This document shows positions 1-12,194 of a DNA stretch of 64,000 nt, in pieces. How positions within the stretch are numbered: position 1 is the stretch's first letter; the number at the start of each line of letters is the position of its first letter. Both the position numbers and the translations under genes were made by a program. Source of the DNA: Adineta vaga (taxonomy: Eukaryota; Rotifera); contig CP075492.1 of the NCBI GenBank assembly GCA_021613535.1, positions 15,314,001-15,378,000 on the forward strand, written 5' to 3'. Below the pieces are notes generated by a model. The model worked only from the letters and a program-made list of their open reading frames with translations. It was not told the origin of the DNA and ran no database searches.

Positions 1-235
1 GTATATTGTGATTTATCCATTTCTTACATGTCCGATCATTGCTCAAAAGACATAAAAAAAATTTTGACATTGTTTTTGAACGTTTATTTTCAATAAAATC
101 TGAGAGATCTCAAAGAAAAGAAAAATAAGCAAAGCAAAAGTATAAGCGAATAAAACTGATATTGATTATGGTTTTTGTCAAGAAAAAGCGTGCTCAACAG
201 TCTATTTTAGTTTCGAACATTTACTGCTGTATGGT

Positions 236-894
236 TCAATTCGCTGTCGTTTTTTTCTGAATATATATTTCGATAAAGTTCATCATACGTGGTATCATAA
301 ATCTCAAAGCTGTTACTAAACCTCCAACAAGACCAATAATTGTTGTAATTATATAAATAATTGTATTTTTCACGGTAGAAACATAAGTACATTGTAATGG
401 CGAACATTCATTGAAATAATTCTCATACATAATTGTTTTATTCCATTGATCAATCATTAATTGATTAGTTACGTCTAACATCGTTGTATTTGTTGTAAAA
501 TGAATTAATAACGATGAATCTAATGGCGTCATATTTAATGCTGATGACATGGAATAGAATGATTCAACTGCATCAATACATGTTTGATTATAAAAACATG
601 GTAAATCCGATTTATTTTAAAAACCTGGAATCAACAATAACGGAATTCCTGTAATTGCATAATAAAACCCAATGAATGCCATACATGTTGGTGTATGATC
701 ACAATAACATTTCTTGTACATTTCCGATGGAAGTGTTATTACATTTTCATTAATATTAACTTATCATCATAAAATTATATAAGAGAAGAAAGCCGTTCAT
801 TTTGAAGTTCATGTTCATCCGTTGAAGGTGGTATTGAAGGAAATACATTAAGATTTTGAAAATAAACTTTTATTTCGCCAAAGAAGCGTCCCAT
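236..894 (-). pseudogene. Truncated copy of the two-TM Cys-rich membrane protein family
   Basis: The C-terminal third (236-620) matches the modules at 38042-42024: a Cys-x-Asn-x-Thr-Cys element, then a YENYFNECSPLQCTY block, then a membrane segment with the GLVGG-type turn. Upstream on the same strand, 600-720 encodes the CYCD...C block and IPGF, followed at once by a TAA where live copies continue with about 16 residues (GCF...SLLQSSLEC). Further upstream, 775-894 resembles the extreme N-terminus (EIKVYFQNLNVFPS). The first membrane segment and most of the ectodomain are missing. This is therefore a copy with a large internal deletion plus a stop. Family function is unknown. Confidence is high for the family, moderate for the 5' limit. 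Confidence 0.75.
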
Positions 895-2582
895 AGAGTC
901 ACAAATGAGTAGCACTGAATACAAAATATTTTGATTTTTACAGATAATTATTTGAAATAAAATGAAGTGTATGAAAAGGAAAGATTTTTCTGTAATTATC
1001 GAGACTGATTGAGTGCTTATTATGATTAGAATCGTTCTTTTTTTCAACTAACATATACAATTTTAGTTTTCATTGATGTTGATTTTAACATTTTATCAAA
1101 AACTTTACTAACGTATAATTCAGTACAAGAGATAAAAAAACTATTTTAATGATCAAAATACATCGTATGGGCACAAAAATCACCTTAAATTACATTCTTC
1201 TGTCCATTTCTATGAACAGGATAAAAGTTCTAACGAATTGCATCATTTTAGATAGTTTATTACAGTCAATCTTGATTATATCGATCGGGTATGTTTTCTC
1301 AAAAAGATATTAGAAAGTCAACTTACTACTATTTTGTTAAATATGCTTTGTTTCAATGCACGTTACGATGAAAACCGAAGAGCAACTTACTATGAGTGTT
1401 AAAAGAACTACAAAATGAAATGCAATTCTTATCGAGTAAAAGAATAAATACTTCAGCGATGAATTTTTAATTATGACATTACGTGAGAAAAAAATACAAA
1501 CTACGAATGGTACCTAATCTTAGTATAATGGAAAGAATTGCACATTTCAAAACGAAAAAGAAAATTTGTATTTCTTCATGATTAATCTTCTGTAAAATGC
1601 AGGAACAGAAGTTCCTGAGCCACCTCAGTTTACAATATATTTGTATATACATAGGTTATCAACACAACTTCTCGGAATTTCAAATATTTGAATTAGTCTT
1701 CACGATGCTCTGTAAAAAGTTTTTTCGTTTGAATGGACTTCTACAAGACTTTCTGGTATTCTTGAATACATATCGAATTGAGCTCCATGGTTATTAATGT
1801 AGTTAAACTAGTAGCATCTGAATCTGTATCAAGCGTACATTTGAGCAACTGAATAAGCAAAAGATGGAAGGAACAAGGCAAGGCCTATATCGTGAATAAA
1901 TAATAAGTTTAAATTTTCTTTGTAAGAATAATCAAAATCAGAAATAATATAATAGCGGTTATTGGACGATCAATTTGAAGATCATCTTTGAACGTCTCTC
2001 GTTCATTTCAAAATCGATGAATCTAATGAGTTATTGTACTATATAAAGTAATACCTTGTCCACAATTGATAGCTAATTCGTCATTAACAATAAATTAAGA
2101 GGAATAAGAATTTATCTTCATCAAAGAATCACACCTTTCTTTCAAATTTGTTCCAATTTTAAACAGTAAAAAGAATACAATAGTTCTTGTTAAAAGAAAC
2201 ATTTACTTAATAATATCTTTGTTGCAAAAAAAGTAGAGCATTTAGAAAACATTTCTTTACAACAAAAAAAGATAAAGAAAAAAAAACTTCGTATATATGC
2301 ACGCATAACTACTCTTTCATAAAACGGTTCTAAAGAGAGAAAAAAACCTATTCTTTCATTACATTGATGTATAGAATATGAGCGGAATTTCTAGAATATC
2401 TAAAATAAATACGAAGAAGATAGATATAAATAAGGGTTAGAAATAATCCATCGCTTCCAAAAATCAACCATTAACGAATCACATCATTTACAGTCTACCA
2501 GTAGTTGTAATTATAACCTATAATAAGTATATAAAATCACGTCCTTTCGATGAACTTGAAGAATTTCTATTATAAGATCAAT
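895..2582. other. Non-coding AT-rich stretch
   Basis: No reading frame here has recognisable protein character on either strand, and no RNA gene was seen. Short open frames (for example 1597-1797) are of chance length for this base composition. Confidence 0.5.
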
Positions 2583-2950
2583 TTCTAAGTTTCGTTCTGA
2601 CGATTTCAATATGATCTTCGACTAAGATTACGTTAGGATGCGAAGGTAGTAAAGAAGCATTACGATGAATTTGTTTTTGCTTTTTGTAAGAAAGATAAGG
2701 TTTGTTCGAAGTCTTCTTTGTGGCTGCACATAAAACCGATGCATTAATAGATTCTGCCGATTTGTGATTGATTCCTTAGAACTGATTTATTTTTTATTTC
2801 AAGTGCGCGATTGTATTGTTCGAGAACGAGATCATACTCATCTAGATAGACATAGATAATCATTACGTTGTGCTGGTGATAGCTTTTCTTGAATAATCAT
2901 GGCTTTGTTATATCGTTTTTTAGTGTCAGAATATACATTGACAGTACTGT
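2583..2950 (-). pseudogene. Relic of a TPR repeat gene (C-terminal part of an ART-TPR type protein)
   Basis: Read on the minus strand through several stops and frame changes, this stretch gives consecutive TPR-like helices: YNKAMIIQEKLSPAQRN, then YDLVLEQYNRALEIKNKSVL, then EDFEQTLSFLQKAKQIHRN, ending HPNVILVEDHIEIVRTKLRN. The order and the closing HPN...VRTKL segment resemble the C-terminal ends of bdelloid ART-TPR proteins such as the one at 6981-8924. There is no intact frame. Upstream sequence (2950-3300, minus) is open but unlike TPR, so the 5' part is lost or replaced. Confidence 0.6.
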
Positions 2951-3119
2951 TTTAATAAACAGCAATGTCAGCATTTCCTGTTTCTTATGTTTTGTAATAT
3001 ACATAATTGCAGTTTTCTTTAAGAGAACGCATTCTATTCGGTTGAATGTTTGCGAGTTCCTGGAACTAGTTGGAACTGATTTTGCTATGCACAACATCGT
3101 GAAGTACGGATGATTACTT

Positions 3120-3705
3120 AAAATGAGTGATGTCATAATCCCATTACACCCAGTATCCATAAAAAAGCAACCAACTGACCACGTTACCCTATGCGGCATC
3201 CACTTCTCATAGTTCACTATTGCCTCTAAAGCAGTAAGAAGCGTACCAACTATACTATGCATATCGTTACCCCAATATCTGACTATATTCCTCAAGCTCA
3301 AGGATGGCTGTATTTTTGCTGGGGTATTGAAGTCATTACCCTTGGATCGAATGTGATAATATGAATACCAATATTCTTTCGTAGATCAACTTCAGGGTAT
3401 CGTGACGTTTGGCAGTCGATACCCAGTGTAATGGTATTATGACATCTGTGCTTAAAATATCTAGTCTTTTATAAAATACAGATGGTCCAATGCTGTATCT
3501 TTTAGTATTCTATGGATCTTCTGGTAAATCCATTTGATGGTAAGAAAAGGAATTAAAAGTACTGATCGTCCAGAATGGAATATGCTTTGTTTGTAATTAA
3601 GCCATTGATACCGACACTCATATCCTGATGATAATCATTATTAAAGTCATTCATAAAAGAACCATTCTCTTGGCAATGATGCTGATTGCCAGGAGACCAA
3701 CTATA
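3120..3705 (-). pseudogene. Possible relic of an FG-GAP/VCBS-like repeat gene
   Basis: Two minus-strand segments have the spacing of calcium-loop repeats of the type G-D-F-N-G-D-G-x-x-D: one reads HHCQENGSFMNDFNNDYHQD (3600-3690) and another VTWSVGCFFMDTGCNG (3140-3190). They lie in different frames and are separated by stops. The base composition is a little more GC-rich than the flanks. The family call rests only on the Asn/Asp-rich loop pattern and is tentative. Confidence 0.28.
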
Positions 3706-3709
3706 AATT

Positions 3710-4361
3710 TATGAAACAACTGCATATGAGTAATAAAGAAAGAATCTTCACAAAATAAAAATAACATTTGTACGAAATTATTTTTCATGAAAAGATCTAT
3801 TGTTTCTATCAAATAAGCGCGAGTAACAAGTTCATTTGTATCTCAATATGACTTCTAAGATTATTATAATTGATAGAAATAAGACATTAGTTTCAATGAT
3901 ATCTTTCATTCTTTTGTTGACGTCATAGAACTCTTAAGAATTAGTATCCTCATGAAAGGTTTCTCTTGATTAAACTGAACATTTCTAGTTCGATACTATT
4001 CATGCTGAAATCTGCATCTTCATTTTCGCTAATTGAATCGTAATTTGCTTTAAAACAATCACTCTCTTTTCGAGGTTCTTTTAAAACTGACTTAAAATTT
4101 GAAAACTAAACATTTTGTACATGTGAAAAAAAAATCTTATATTGATAGTAGAAACATCTCATTCTTCGTCTGGCGTTATTATTGATTGACTTAACCCTTT
4201 GAACTAGCGCCTGTGTTTCGTAACTCATAATATAAAATTATCAAAGTAACTTAATGAAAACAAATACGTCAGAATACATTTTTATCTAGTTATTAAAGCT
4301 TGAAGCGATTTAATAAGAATAAAAATAAACCATCGCATACTTTCTCATCATTTCATTCGAA
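3710..4361. other. Intergenic region upstream of the first 7TM receptor gene
   Basis: No gene is seen. A perfect TGACGTCA palindrome occurs at 3918-3925, about 440 bases before the receptor start, farther than in the three promoters noted elsewhere in this window. Confidence 0.4.
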
Positions 4362-5440
4362 ATGTCCGCAAATGACACAACCAGTAACGTTACTTTATTT
4401 ACAGTATCAACTACAACCGTGATTCTCGATATTATATTGAATCGATTTGTGGTTCTCTTCCTTTAGTATTTATTATTTTTGGTTCAATTGGATTTCTTGG
4501 AAATGTTCTTACTTATTTACAACCTGAACTTCGTTCAAATACATGTTGTATTTATTTACTTTGTGGCTCAATCGTCGATATGATGCATCTTTTTATCAAT
4601 TTATTAACAATTTATCTAGGTGGAATGTATGGAATCTATATTCCTTGGACAAGATTACCAAATCTGTGCAAATTTCAAATATTTATTCTTGGATTTTTAC
4701 CTCACTTATCAATTAATTTCTTATTGATGGCAATTATTGATCGATATGCTTCGACATGTAGTTTCACATCATCAATTCGTCGTATCAATCACCTTAAAAT
4801 GGTTCCATGGGTCATTGGTTTTTCTATTTTTACTAGTTTTTTAGCATTAACACGTCCTCTTATTTTCTATGAGTATACAAATATGTTCGGATGTATCGCA
4901 TCACAATCATTAACGAATAATATTTTATATATTATATTGAATGGTCTTATGCAACCAATAATAATGTTTGTATTCGTTATGCTGACCTTTCGAAATGTTC
5001 AACAGAGTCGTAAACGAGTCGTAAGTTGATTTCATGCCTTTAAAAACTAGACGAAATTTATTTTTTTTTAGGCAGGAACAGGAACAGAAACTGATGTACG
5101 TCGTACTCGAAATCAATTCATTAAAATGATCTTTACACAAATTCTTGCAACAGCTCTTATTTCATTACAATGGATGATTATGTTTGCATTATTTACTTCT
5201 CTTATCAATAATGTTCACAATTTTGAACAATGGTTTATTATATATTTTACTTATATTCTAACAAATTATTGTTATTATTTAAATAATGTGAAATCATTTT
5301 ATATTTCAATATTTACATCACATCAGTTTCGTAAAACATTTACTAAAGCAGTGATTACATTATTACCGCGTCAGTTACAGCACCGATGGCAAACAGAACA
5401 AGCAACTGTTCTCAATATAACTCTAACAAGAGTAAAATGA
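4362..5440 (+). CDS. Rhodopsin-like seven-transmembrane receptor (one frameshift)
   Basis: The protein is a class A-type G-protein-coupled receptor for an unknown ligand. The ATG at 4362 opens a Thr/Asn-rich extracellular N-terminus with N-glycosylation sites. After about 19 codons the frame must shift by one base near 4420 to enter TM1 (FGSIGFLGNVLTYL, with the conserved GN). TM2 and TM3 follow, ending in a DRY motif (IDRYAST). Exon 1 ends at 5020. A 51-bp phase-0 intron (5021-5071, gtaagt...ttttag) leads to exon 2, which starts with an RRTRNQF intracellular loop and carries TM6 and TM7. Length is about 340 residues, normal for the class. The single shift could be an assembly indel or a real lesion. 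Confidence 0.75.
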
Positions 5441-5839
5441 AGAGAGCTCAAGAAAAAAAACTAATAATTTTATTTTCGTTGTAATGTATCGATGTTGTTT
5501 ATTAATCTATCGTTGTAATACATACCATCTGATGTTCCATGATTTATTTTTGTAGATCTGTTGGAAAGCAAGTCTGTTATTATTGAGAAATAAATGTAAA
5601 AGCATCGGAGAAAAAGTCATTAATAAATCACATCAATAGTATAGAATACAAGATGATTGTTTCCTTTCTATTTGATTATTCATAGGAAAATGTATGATTC
5701 TTATTTTTGTCATATTTTCTTACATTAACATATAATTGTCATAATTGATTTCTTTATATTTCTTACCTAAATTATGCACGATAGGAACATTGCTTGCTGT
5801 ATTTTATATAATTTCAAATCAATTATTCCATTCATCTCA

Positions 5840-6420
5840 GTGGGAAGATATAGTTCGAGATCCAGTATCGAATGGGCTTTAAGATACGGGATGAAAAATA
5901 ATGTTTTCGGTGATTTATTGAATGTGGTGTTTGGAGAGGTGGAAGTTCAATTTTTGCTCGGGCTATTCTTAAAGCATTGAATAGTATACTAATCGACATG
6001 TCTGGTTAGCTGATTCATTTCATGGATTATTACCAAAGACGAGAACCATAAATGATAATATCATATATGGTCGAAAATGAATTATTTAAAGGTATTTATA
6101 TCTAAAATATTAAAAGAATGCGAATCTCTTTATATTTATTTAGGTTTCATTATAGAAGAAGAAGTTCAAACAAATTGTCGTGCATTTAATTTACTTGATG
6201 TTCATGTTCATTTTTGCAACGGTTTGTTTGTTGATTCACTTCCACATTGTAATATTTCTCAAATAGCTGTTTTTCGAATGGATGGTGATATGTGCGAATC
6301 AACGATACTATGGTGATCAATCAGGACGTTATTGGAAAAAAACAAAAAATATTCAAATAGAAATGGATCGATATAAACCATTAATATGTTCGAGACTAAA
6401 GACAGTCGGAAAATATACTT
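5840..6420 (+). pseudogene. Relic of a TylF/macrocin-O-methyltransferase-like gene
   Basis: Segments of a SAM-dependent methyltransferase follow in order but in different frames. They are IEWALRYGMKNNVFGDLL, then the SAM-binding loop ECGVWRGGSSIFARA (from 5920), then NRHVWLADSFHGLLPKT, then an apparent intron (gtattt...tttag, about 6091-6145), then FNLLDVHVHFCNGLFVDSLP and the motif AVFRMDGDMCEST, and a tail to about 6415. At least three frame breaks and stops (near 5985, 6150 and 6315) disable it. The Arg-Gly-Gly loop and Met-Asp-Gly-Asp are characteristic of the TylF family, which is mainly bacterial; transfer is inferred, not shown. Confidence 0.7.
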
Positions 6421-6980
6421 AGTATGTACACTGGCACTGTTTTCGAAGTGTTGATTTTTTTATTTGCATAAACTGCTAACATTCCACCCATCTTTGTTTT
6501 TTTTTGTGAAGAAGAAATCGATAATAGGTAAAAGTGTGGAATATTTCGGGATTGAATTAAGTTTCCTAATATAGAACTCCTAATCTGATCATCTAACTAT
6601 TTTGTTTATACAATTACATAGTAACTTATCTTATTCATATTCTGTTGCTTCACTTTGTTTCTAATTCAGATTTCTCAATGTTCTTCCTTGTAATGTTTTT
6701 TCAATTCAACAAGAATACTATTATATCCTCTTAAAGACTCACTAGAGTACGGAACAAAGTATAAACATACAAGATTATGTATTTACGTATTTTTTTCATC
6801 TTATTGTACTATCAGTTTTCACTAATTAAATATAGAAATATGAATAAAATCTATAATAGGGTTCTACAAATGATGTTGTCTTTTATATTAAAAATATTGA
6901 TTGAAACTTGTTGAGCACTTTTCATTGGGATAAAAATCATTATTCCTGATTTTTACGAGTTTTGTTTCTAATTAATAAAT
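6421..6980. other. Intergenic region upstream of the first ART-TPR gene
   Basis: No coding signal is seen. This AT-rich interval should hold the promoter and 5' leader of the gene starting at 6981 or 7095. Confidence 0.4.
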
Positions 6981-8924
6981 ATGTTATCAGATTTCGCTTT
7001 TATTTACCTGTGTTTAAAGAAAATGTTTATCGTCGCAGTCTTTATCTTATATCAACAAAGAAAGAGTCATAGAAAAAAGAAATTAGTCAGTCAAATGGGT
7101 GATAGAAGAGATGATGCATACGAAACATACAATATTAAATGTATTTGGATGGATAAAGTGCTCGATGTTAACAATACTCGGTATCGTAAATTAATTAAAC
7201 GAGTAAAATCTTTTATGCATGATTTTATCACGTATCATGATGCTTCTGAATATATTAAATCGACTGAAAATCTCGATGGGAAAAACTGTTTGGTGATTAT
7301 TTATGATAGTCTTGAAGAACCGACGTTCTCTTGTATACATGCTATGTTGCAAATCGATTCGATTTTTATCTTTTGTGAAAATAAACAACGATATGAATCA
7401 TGGTGGAAAGATTATTCGAAAATTAAAGGTATTTTCACAGATGTTACACTTCTCTGCCAAGCACTCAATCAAACATCGATTCAATATGAACGAAATATGA
7501 TTCCAATTAGTTTTGTACATGATTCAACTGTCGATCGACTCGATCCATCATTTATGTACACACAGATTTTAAAAGAAATTCTCTTAACTATTGATTTCAA
7601 CGAAAAACATTTCAAAGAATTCATTCGTTATTGTCAAAAAATCTTTCATAGCAATGATCTTGAATTGAAAAATATCAAGAGTTTAGAAAAGGAATATTAC
7701 AGATCGACGCCTATTCGATGGTACACATGGAATGCATTTCTTTATCATATGCTCAATGGTGCATTGAGATCCATGGATGTTGATATTATCATTCGTATGG
7801 GTTTCTTCATTGGTAGTCTTTATCGACAGATTGAACAGCTTCATTTGGAACAATTAGGAACGAATTATTCGAATGGTTCATTTCTAGTTTATCGTGGTCA
7901 AGGTTTAAATAGAATAGATTTTGATGAAATGAAAAAGAGTAAAGGTAGATTAATATCATTTAATAATTTTTTATCGACAAGTAAAGATCGTACTGCATCG
8001 AAGAAATTCGCTTTAAAAGCTACAATTAATCCAAATCTAATTGGAATTCTGTTTATTATCAAAATTGATCCAAATCAATCAACAACATCATTTGCATCAA
8101 TTGCTGATCTTAGTTGGTATCCCAAAGAACATGAAGTTCTCTTTTCTATGCATGCAGTCTTTCGTCTTGGAGATATCGAAATAATGAAAGAAAATGATCA
8201 ACTCTATGAAGTCAATTTAATATTAACCAATGAGACAGATGAAGATCTTCTAGACTTGACTGCTCGTATGCGCGAAGAAATCAATTGCATTGAAAAAGGA
8301 TGGTTTCGTCTTGGATCATTATTGCTTACATTAAATCGTTTTGATAAAGCTGAAGGTGTGTATAACTTTTTACTCAAACAAAAATTGAATGAAGATGAAA
8401 AAGTTTCGGTCTATAATTCACTTGGTGAAATCAAAAGAAATCAAAAAGATTTTAAAAAATCAGTTAAATTTTACAAAAAAGCACTTGATATCGACAAAAA
8501 TTCAACCATTTACAATAATATCGGACTGGTTTATTACAATTTAGAGAATTATCGAAAAGCACTTGAAAATTACAACAAAGCTATTCGAAGAACACAATTA
8601 AACTATAATCTAAATGAAATTTATTTGAGTAGTATTTACAATAATATTGCTTTGGTATATGGTAAAATGTATGATTATGGAACGGCACTTAATTTTCATC
8701 AAAAAGCTCTCAAAATTCAAGAAGATCGACTTCCGGAAAATCATCGTGATATAGCGATGTCTTGTAATAATATTGGTATGATTTATTATTATATGGGCAA
8801 TTCTTCGGGAGCACATGCTTATCTTCAACGTGCAGTTAATATTGGACAATATTCATTAGAAGTGAATCATCCGCATTTCTTATTATATAAAGACAATTTT
8901 GAGCTTATGCTACAAGGAACGTAA
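6981..8924 (+). CDS. NAD:arginine ADP-ribosyltransferase with C-terminal TPR repeats
   Basis: The single open exon has 647 codons. An N-terminal region with a Rossmann-like pattern (about residues 50-160, as in other bdelloid copies) is followed by an ART domain. The R-S-E signature is present: Tyr304-Arg305-Gly-Gln; Ser326-FNNFL-Ser332-Thr-Ser; and Glu383-His-Glu385, an ExE motif that in the family predicts arginine as acceptor. From about residue 465, three to four TPR units follow (VYNSLGEIKRNQKDF, IYNNIGLVYYNLENY, SIYNNIALVYGKMYDY, SCNNIGMIYYYMGN). The ATG at 6981 adds a hydrophobic stretch and a basic run; the ATG at 7095 (MGDRRDD) better matches related N-termini and may be the true start. 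The reaction is transfer of ADP-ribose from NAD+ to a protein; the target is unknown. Confidence 0.85.
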   Translation: MLSDFAFIYLCLKKMFIVAVFILYQQRKSHRKKKLVSQMGDRRDDAYETYNIKCIWMDKVLDVNNTRYRKLIKRVKSFMHDFITYHDASEYIKSTENLDGKNCLVIIYDSLEEPTFSCIHAMLQIDSIFIFCENKQRYESWWKDYSKIKGIFTDVTLLCQALNQTSIQYERNMIPISFVHDSTVDRLDPSFMYTQILKEILLTIDFNEKHFKEFIRYCQKIFHSNDLELKNIKSLEKEYYRSTPIRWYTWNAFLYHMLNGALRSMDVDIIIRMGFFIGSLYRQIEQLHLEQLGTNYSNGSFLVYRGQGLNRIDFDEMKKSKGRLISFNNFLSTSKDRTASKKFALKATINPNLIGILFIIKIDPNQSTTSFASIADLSWYPKEHEVLFSMHAVFRLGDIEIMKENDQLYEVNLILTNETDEDLLDLTARMREEINCIEKGWFRLGSLLLTLNRFDKAEGVYNFLLKQKLNEDEKVSVYNSLGEIKRNQKDFKKSVKFYKKALDIDKNSTIYNNIGLVYYNLENYRKALENYNKAIRRTQLNYNLNEIYLSSIYNNIALVYGKMYDYGTALNFHQKALKIQEDRLPENHRDIAMSCNNIGMIYYYMGNSSGAHAYLQRAVNIGQYSLEVNHPHFLLYKDNFELMLQGT

Positions 8925-9093
8925 CCTTTTTTGTTTCTTCGTTTGTTGATTTAGGTGTTGAGATGATACTTGTGCGACTTTATCTATTCTTTTCGTCTTT
9001 TTCTTGAGATAAGTTTTATATTGACTCAAGAATTATAAAGTAATAAAAGAAAGTTTCATCATTCTTCATTTTCTTTTTCAACATATAACCATT

Positions 9094-11593
9094 ATGTCAT
9101 CAAAAGCAGTTTTAGCATCATCGACCAATACGAGTGTTAAGTCGAATAAATCCGAATCGAAATGGATTAAAGTTTGTTGATCTTTCAACTTAATCTCATC
9201 TGTATCGTTTTTCTTAGTATCGTCGTCCGCTGTTGTTCTTTTTATTGGGTATGGTCCTTGTTTTTATTATCGCTTTGATTGTTCTTCTAACAAAAAAGGA
9301 TTCTTGTGCAAAACCCACTCCAACTCCTCCATCACCTGCGGAATGGAATGCAAGTGATTATCAAACAAATTATGATTATTATCGACATTTTGATCAAAAA
9401 TCTGATCTAACACCGGCCGATAATCTACGAATGGATCGATTATCATCACCAAGATTTTGTCCAGGTGATAGTTCGAAAATAATCTATTTAAGAAAGCAAT
9501 ATCATATGCCGGATTTAAACGGTTCATCAACAACGTTACATTGGGTTGATATGAGTGAACCAATAAAACCAAATACAATACAATTAACTCGTCCAATATG
9601 GGGTATTCATGATCAACAAGTAAGATTAGAGAACGTTATTTGAAAATATTTCTATGAAAGATATTGTGTCTTTAGTTTTATTGGATCGATAAATCAACAA
9701 TTCTTTTTCTATCAAATCGTGGATCATCGAAACTTAATCAAATCTTTCAATTAAATCTTCCATCGGATGTATCAAAAGTCGAAAATTTTATTGAACCAAT
9801 ACAAATAACGGATTTTCCTTTAGATATTGACAATCTTTTAGTCAATCGTCAAGCTACTCGTCTTGCTTTCAGTTGTCAAGTCTATGCAAATTTAACTATC
9901 GAAGATACTGCTACTCGAGTAGCTTCCGAAAAAGAAAGTGGCAGTTTGGTCTATAAATTCGATAAATTATTCATTCGTCATTGGGATGAATATATGACAG
10001 GTTTACGTCATCATCCATTTGTTGCTTCAATCGAACGAGATACACATGGAACATATAAATTAAACTCAACATTAACTGATGTTCTCTTCGGTATTGATAG
10101 TGATTCACCAACGCGTCCATTCGGTGATGCGAAATCACAATGGTCATTTAGTGCTAGTGGAAATTCTTTTGCATTTACAAGACAACATGATGAAAAAAGT
10201 GAAGTCGCATGGTCAACTAATTTGGATATTTATACTGTTGATTTATCTCAATCGGTTAGCCGAATAAATGTATTACCTGTAAGAATCTTGCAGCTGATAC
10301 AGATCCAAAATATTCACCTACGGATGAAAATATCTTAGTCTATCGAGCACAATCAGTTCCTGGCTATGAATCAGATCAATTCAAATTGCAATTATACGAT
10401 GGTAAGAAAAATACTTGAGAAAAATAAACTATATCTTCTAATTTCGGATGTTTTTTTCTCAAGGTACGACAACAAAAACATTATTGGATGATTGGGATCA
10501 AAGTATTCAAGTTGCAACATGGACTAGTAATGGACAATCACTTTTTCTTGAACTAGGTGAACAAGCAAATCATGTTGTTTATCAAGTTCTTGATGTTCTT
10601 ACTTCCAATATAAGCGTGATTCATCGAGGATCTATCAATGGAACTTCACATGATATTAATCCTGATCCAAATGATGATCAAACATTCGTTTTGACGTATG
10701 AAAATTTAGTCCAACCAACAAATATCGTTTTACAAAAAAATACATTCTCATTTCCAGCTACTAAACATAACGAAATGTTAATCGATCGAATACGTTGGAG
10801 TCCTACCTATGAACCATTTTCATTCATTGGTGCACAGAATGATACTGTTTGGGGATGGCATGTTCCACCCATCAATGGTACTACTGGTTCAAAAGCACCA
10901 CTGGCTTTTCTTATTCATGGTGGTCCACAAAATAGTTGGTATAATACTTGGGGTCGTGGATGGAGTTTTCAATCATTTGCTGCTCAAGGTTATGCTGTTA
11001 TTGCGATCAATTTTCATGGTTCAGATTCCTATGGACAAAATTTTACAGATAGTATTACTGGTGAATATGGATCTTTACCTTTCGATGATCTTCAATTGGG
11101 ATTAACAGCTGCTTTAGAAAAATATACTTATATTGATGGTAGTCGAGCAGTAGCTTTAGGTGCAAGTTATGGTGGATATATGATTAATTGGATTGCTGGA
11201 CATCCAGAAATGAGTCAACGTTTTCAAGCACTTGTTAATCATGATGGTTTATTTGATATGCGGGAAATGGCGTATGCTACAGAAGAATTATGGTTTACTG
11301 AACATGATGCAGGTGGTTTTACGCAATATAATAATCCGGAAGCATTTGAAAAATTTAATCCCGTCAATCATGTAGCTAATTGGACACAACCAATGCTTAT
11401 TATTCAAGGTGGACGTGATTATCGTGTCGTTGATACTCAAAGCATTGGTGCATTTACAGCTTTACAACGTCGAGGCATTCCAAGTCGTATGCTTTATTTT
11501 CCCAAAGAAAATCATTGGACCTTAAATCCATTCAATTCCTTGGTTTGGTATCAAGAAATATTTGATTGGATGAAAGAATGGACACAAAAATAA
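9094..11593 (+). CDS. Membrane-anchored dipeptidyl-peptidase 5-like serine peptidase (S9)
   Basis: The four exons are 9094-9171, 9218-9619, 9676-10401 and 10464-11593, with introns of 46, 56 and 62 bp. The N-terminus is short and cytosolic, followed by one membrane segment (FFLLGMVLVFIIALIVLL) and a Pro-rich stalk, so the protein is type II with its catalytic domain outside. A beta-propeller region precedes an alpha/beta-hydrolase domain carrying the nucleophile motif GASYGGY, the acid in GGRDYRV and the histidine in ENHW. HGGPQNSW and the TEELWFTEHD stretch recall fungal DPP5 proteins. Near 10280 one base is missing: the frame must change for the reading to continue as NLAADTDPKYSPTDEN. Restoring phase gives about 778 residues, full length for the family. 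An AATAAA follows at 11626. Confidence 0.82.
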
Positions 11594-11633
11594 ATTCTTT
11601 ATTTTTTTGTATTTTTTCATCACAAAATAAATT

Positions 11634-11673
11634 TGAGGGTGTATGGTTTGATGCACCCATCGTCTACACCCTT
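11634..11673 (+). terminator. G-rich/C-rich hairpin just after a polyadenylation signal
   Basis: TTGAGGGTGTATGG starts three bases after AATAAA (11626-11631) and about 40 bases past the DPP5-like stop. GGGTGTA pairs exactly with TACACCC at 11665-11671. The GU-rich arm sits where the downstream element of a poly(A) site is expected. It belongs to the recurrent class described in the findings. Confidence 0.5.
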
Positions 11674-12194
11674 CATCTGCAGCAACTAAACTCAATCCTT
11701 CCCACCCTATTTTGTTTGAATAAAGTTTTTTTTGAACAAATTCTAACATCGATCGGACTTCCTACATACAAAAAGGAGATATATTGCAATAGCATGGCAA
11801 GGAATAGAAGACGTGCATCAAGGATAGTCACCACCATTGTTAAAAAGTGATAGAATGCACAAGAAATGAAAAGCTCATTTTTAACCTGAATATCAGTGAT
11901 CAACAGTATTCAAATCCATTTAAAGATATCGAAAGTTATGCAGTATGTATGCAAAGTTCGTCACTCACTTTCATCATGCTTCTTATTAGTGAATAAAAAG
12001 CTCATACTTTCGTCGATTTTGCATGATAGCCAAAAAATATGAGAGACAAGATAGATGACTGCGGTGATAAAAGTTTATTTGAATAGAACAATTCATATAT
12101 TTTCCTACAACTTTGTAAAAGAATTTTGTCCACAAGCATTTAGGAAGTTGTTATCTGTACAAATGATAATTCAGTTGAATATCTAAAATATGTT

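Noticed and set aside
775-1047. Independent 90-codon gene on the minus strand
   Set aside because: Its C-terminal half matches the N-terminus of the two-TM family and belongs to the truncated copy; the rest has no motif.
9267-9596. 109-codon minus-strand frame
   Set aside because: Antisense to exon 2 of the DPP5-like gene; no motif of its own.
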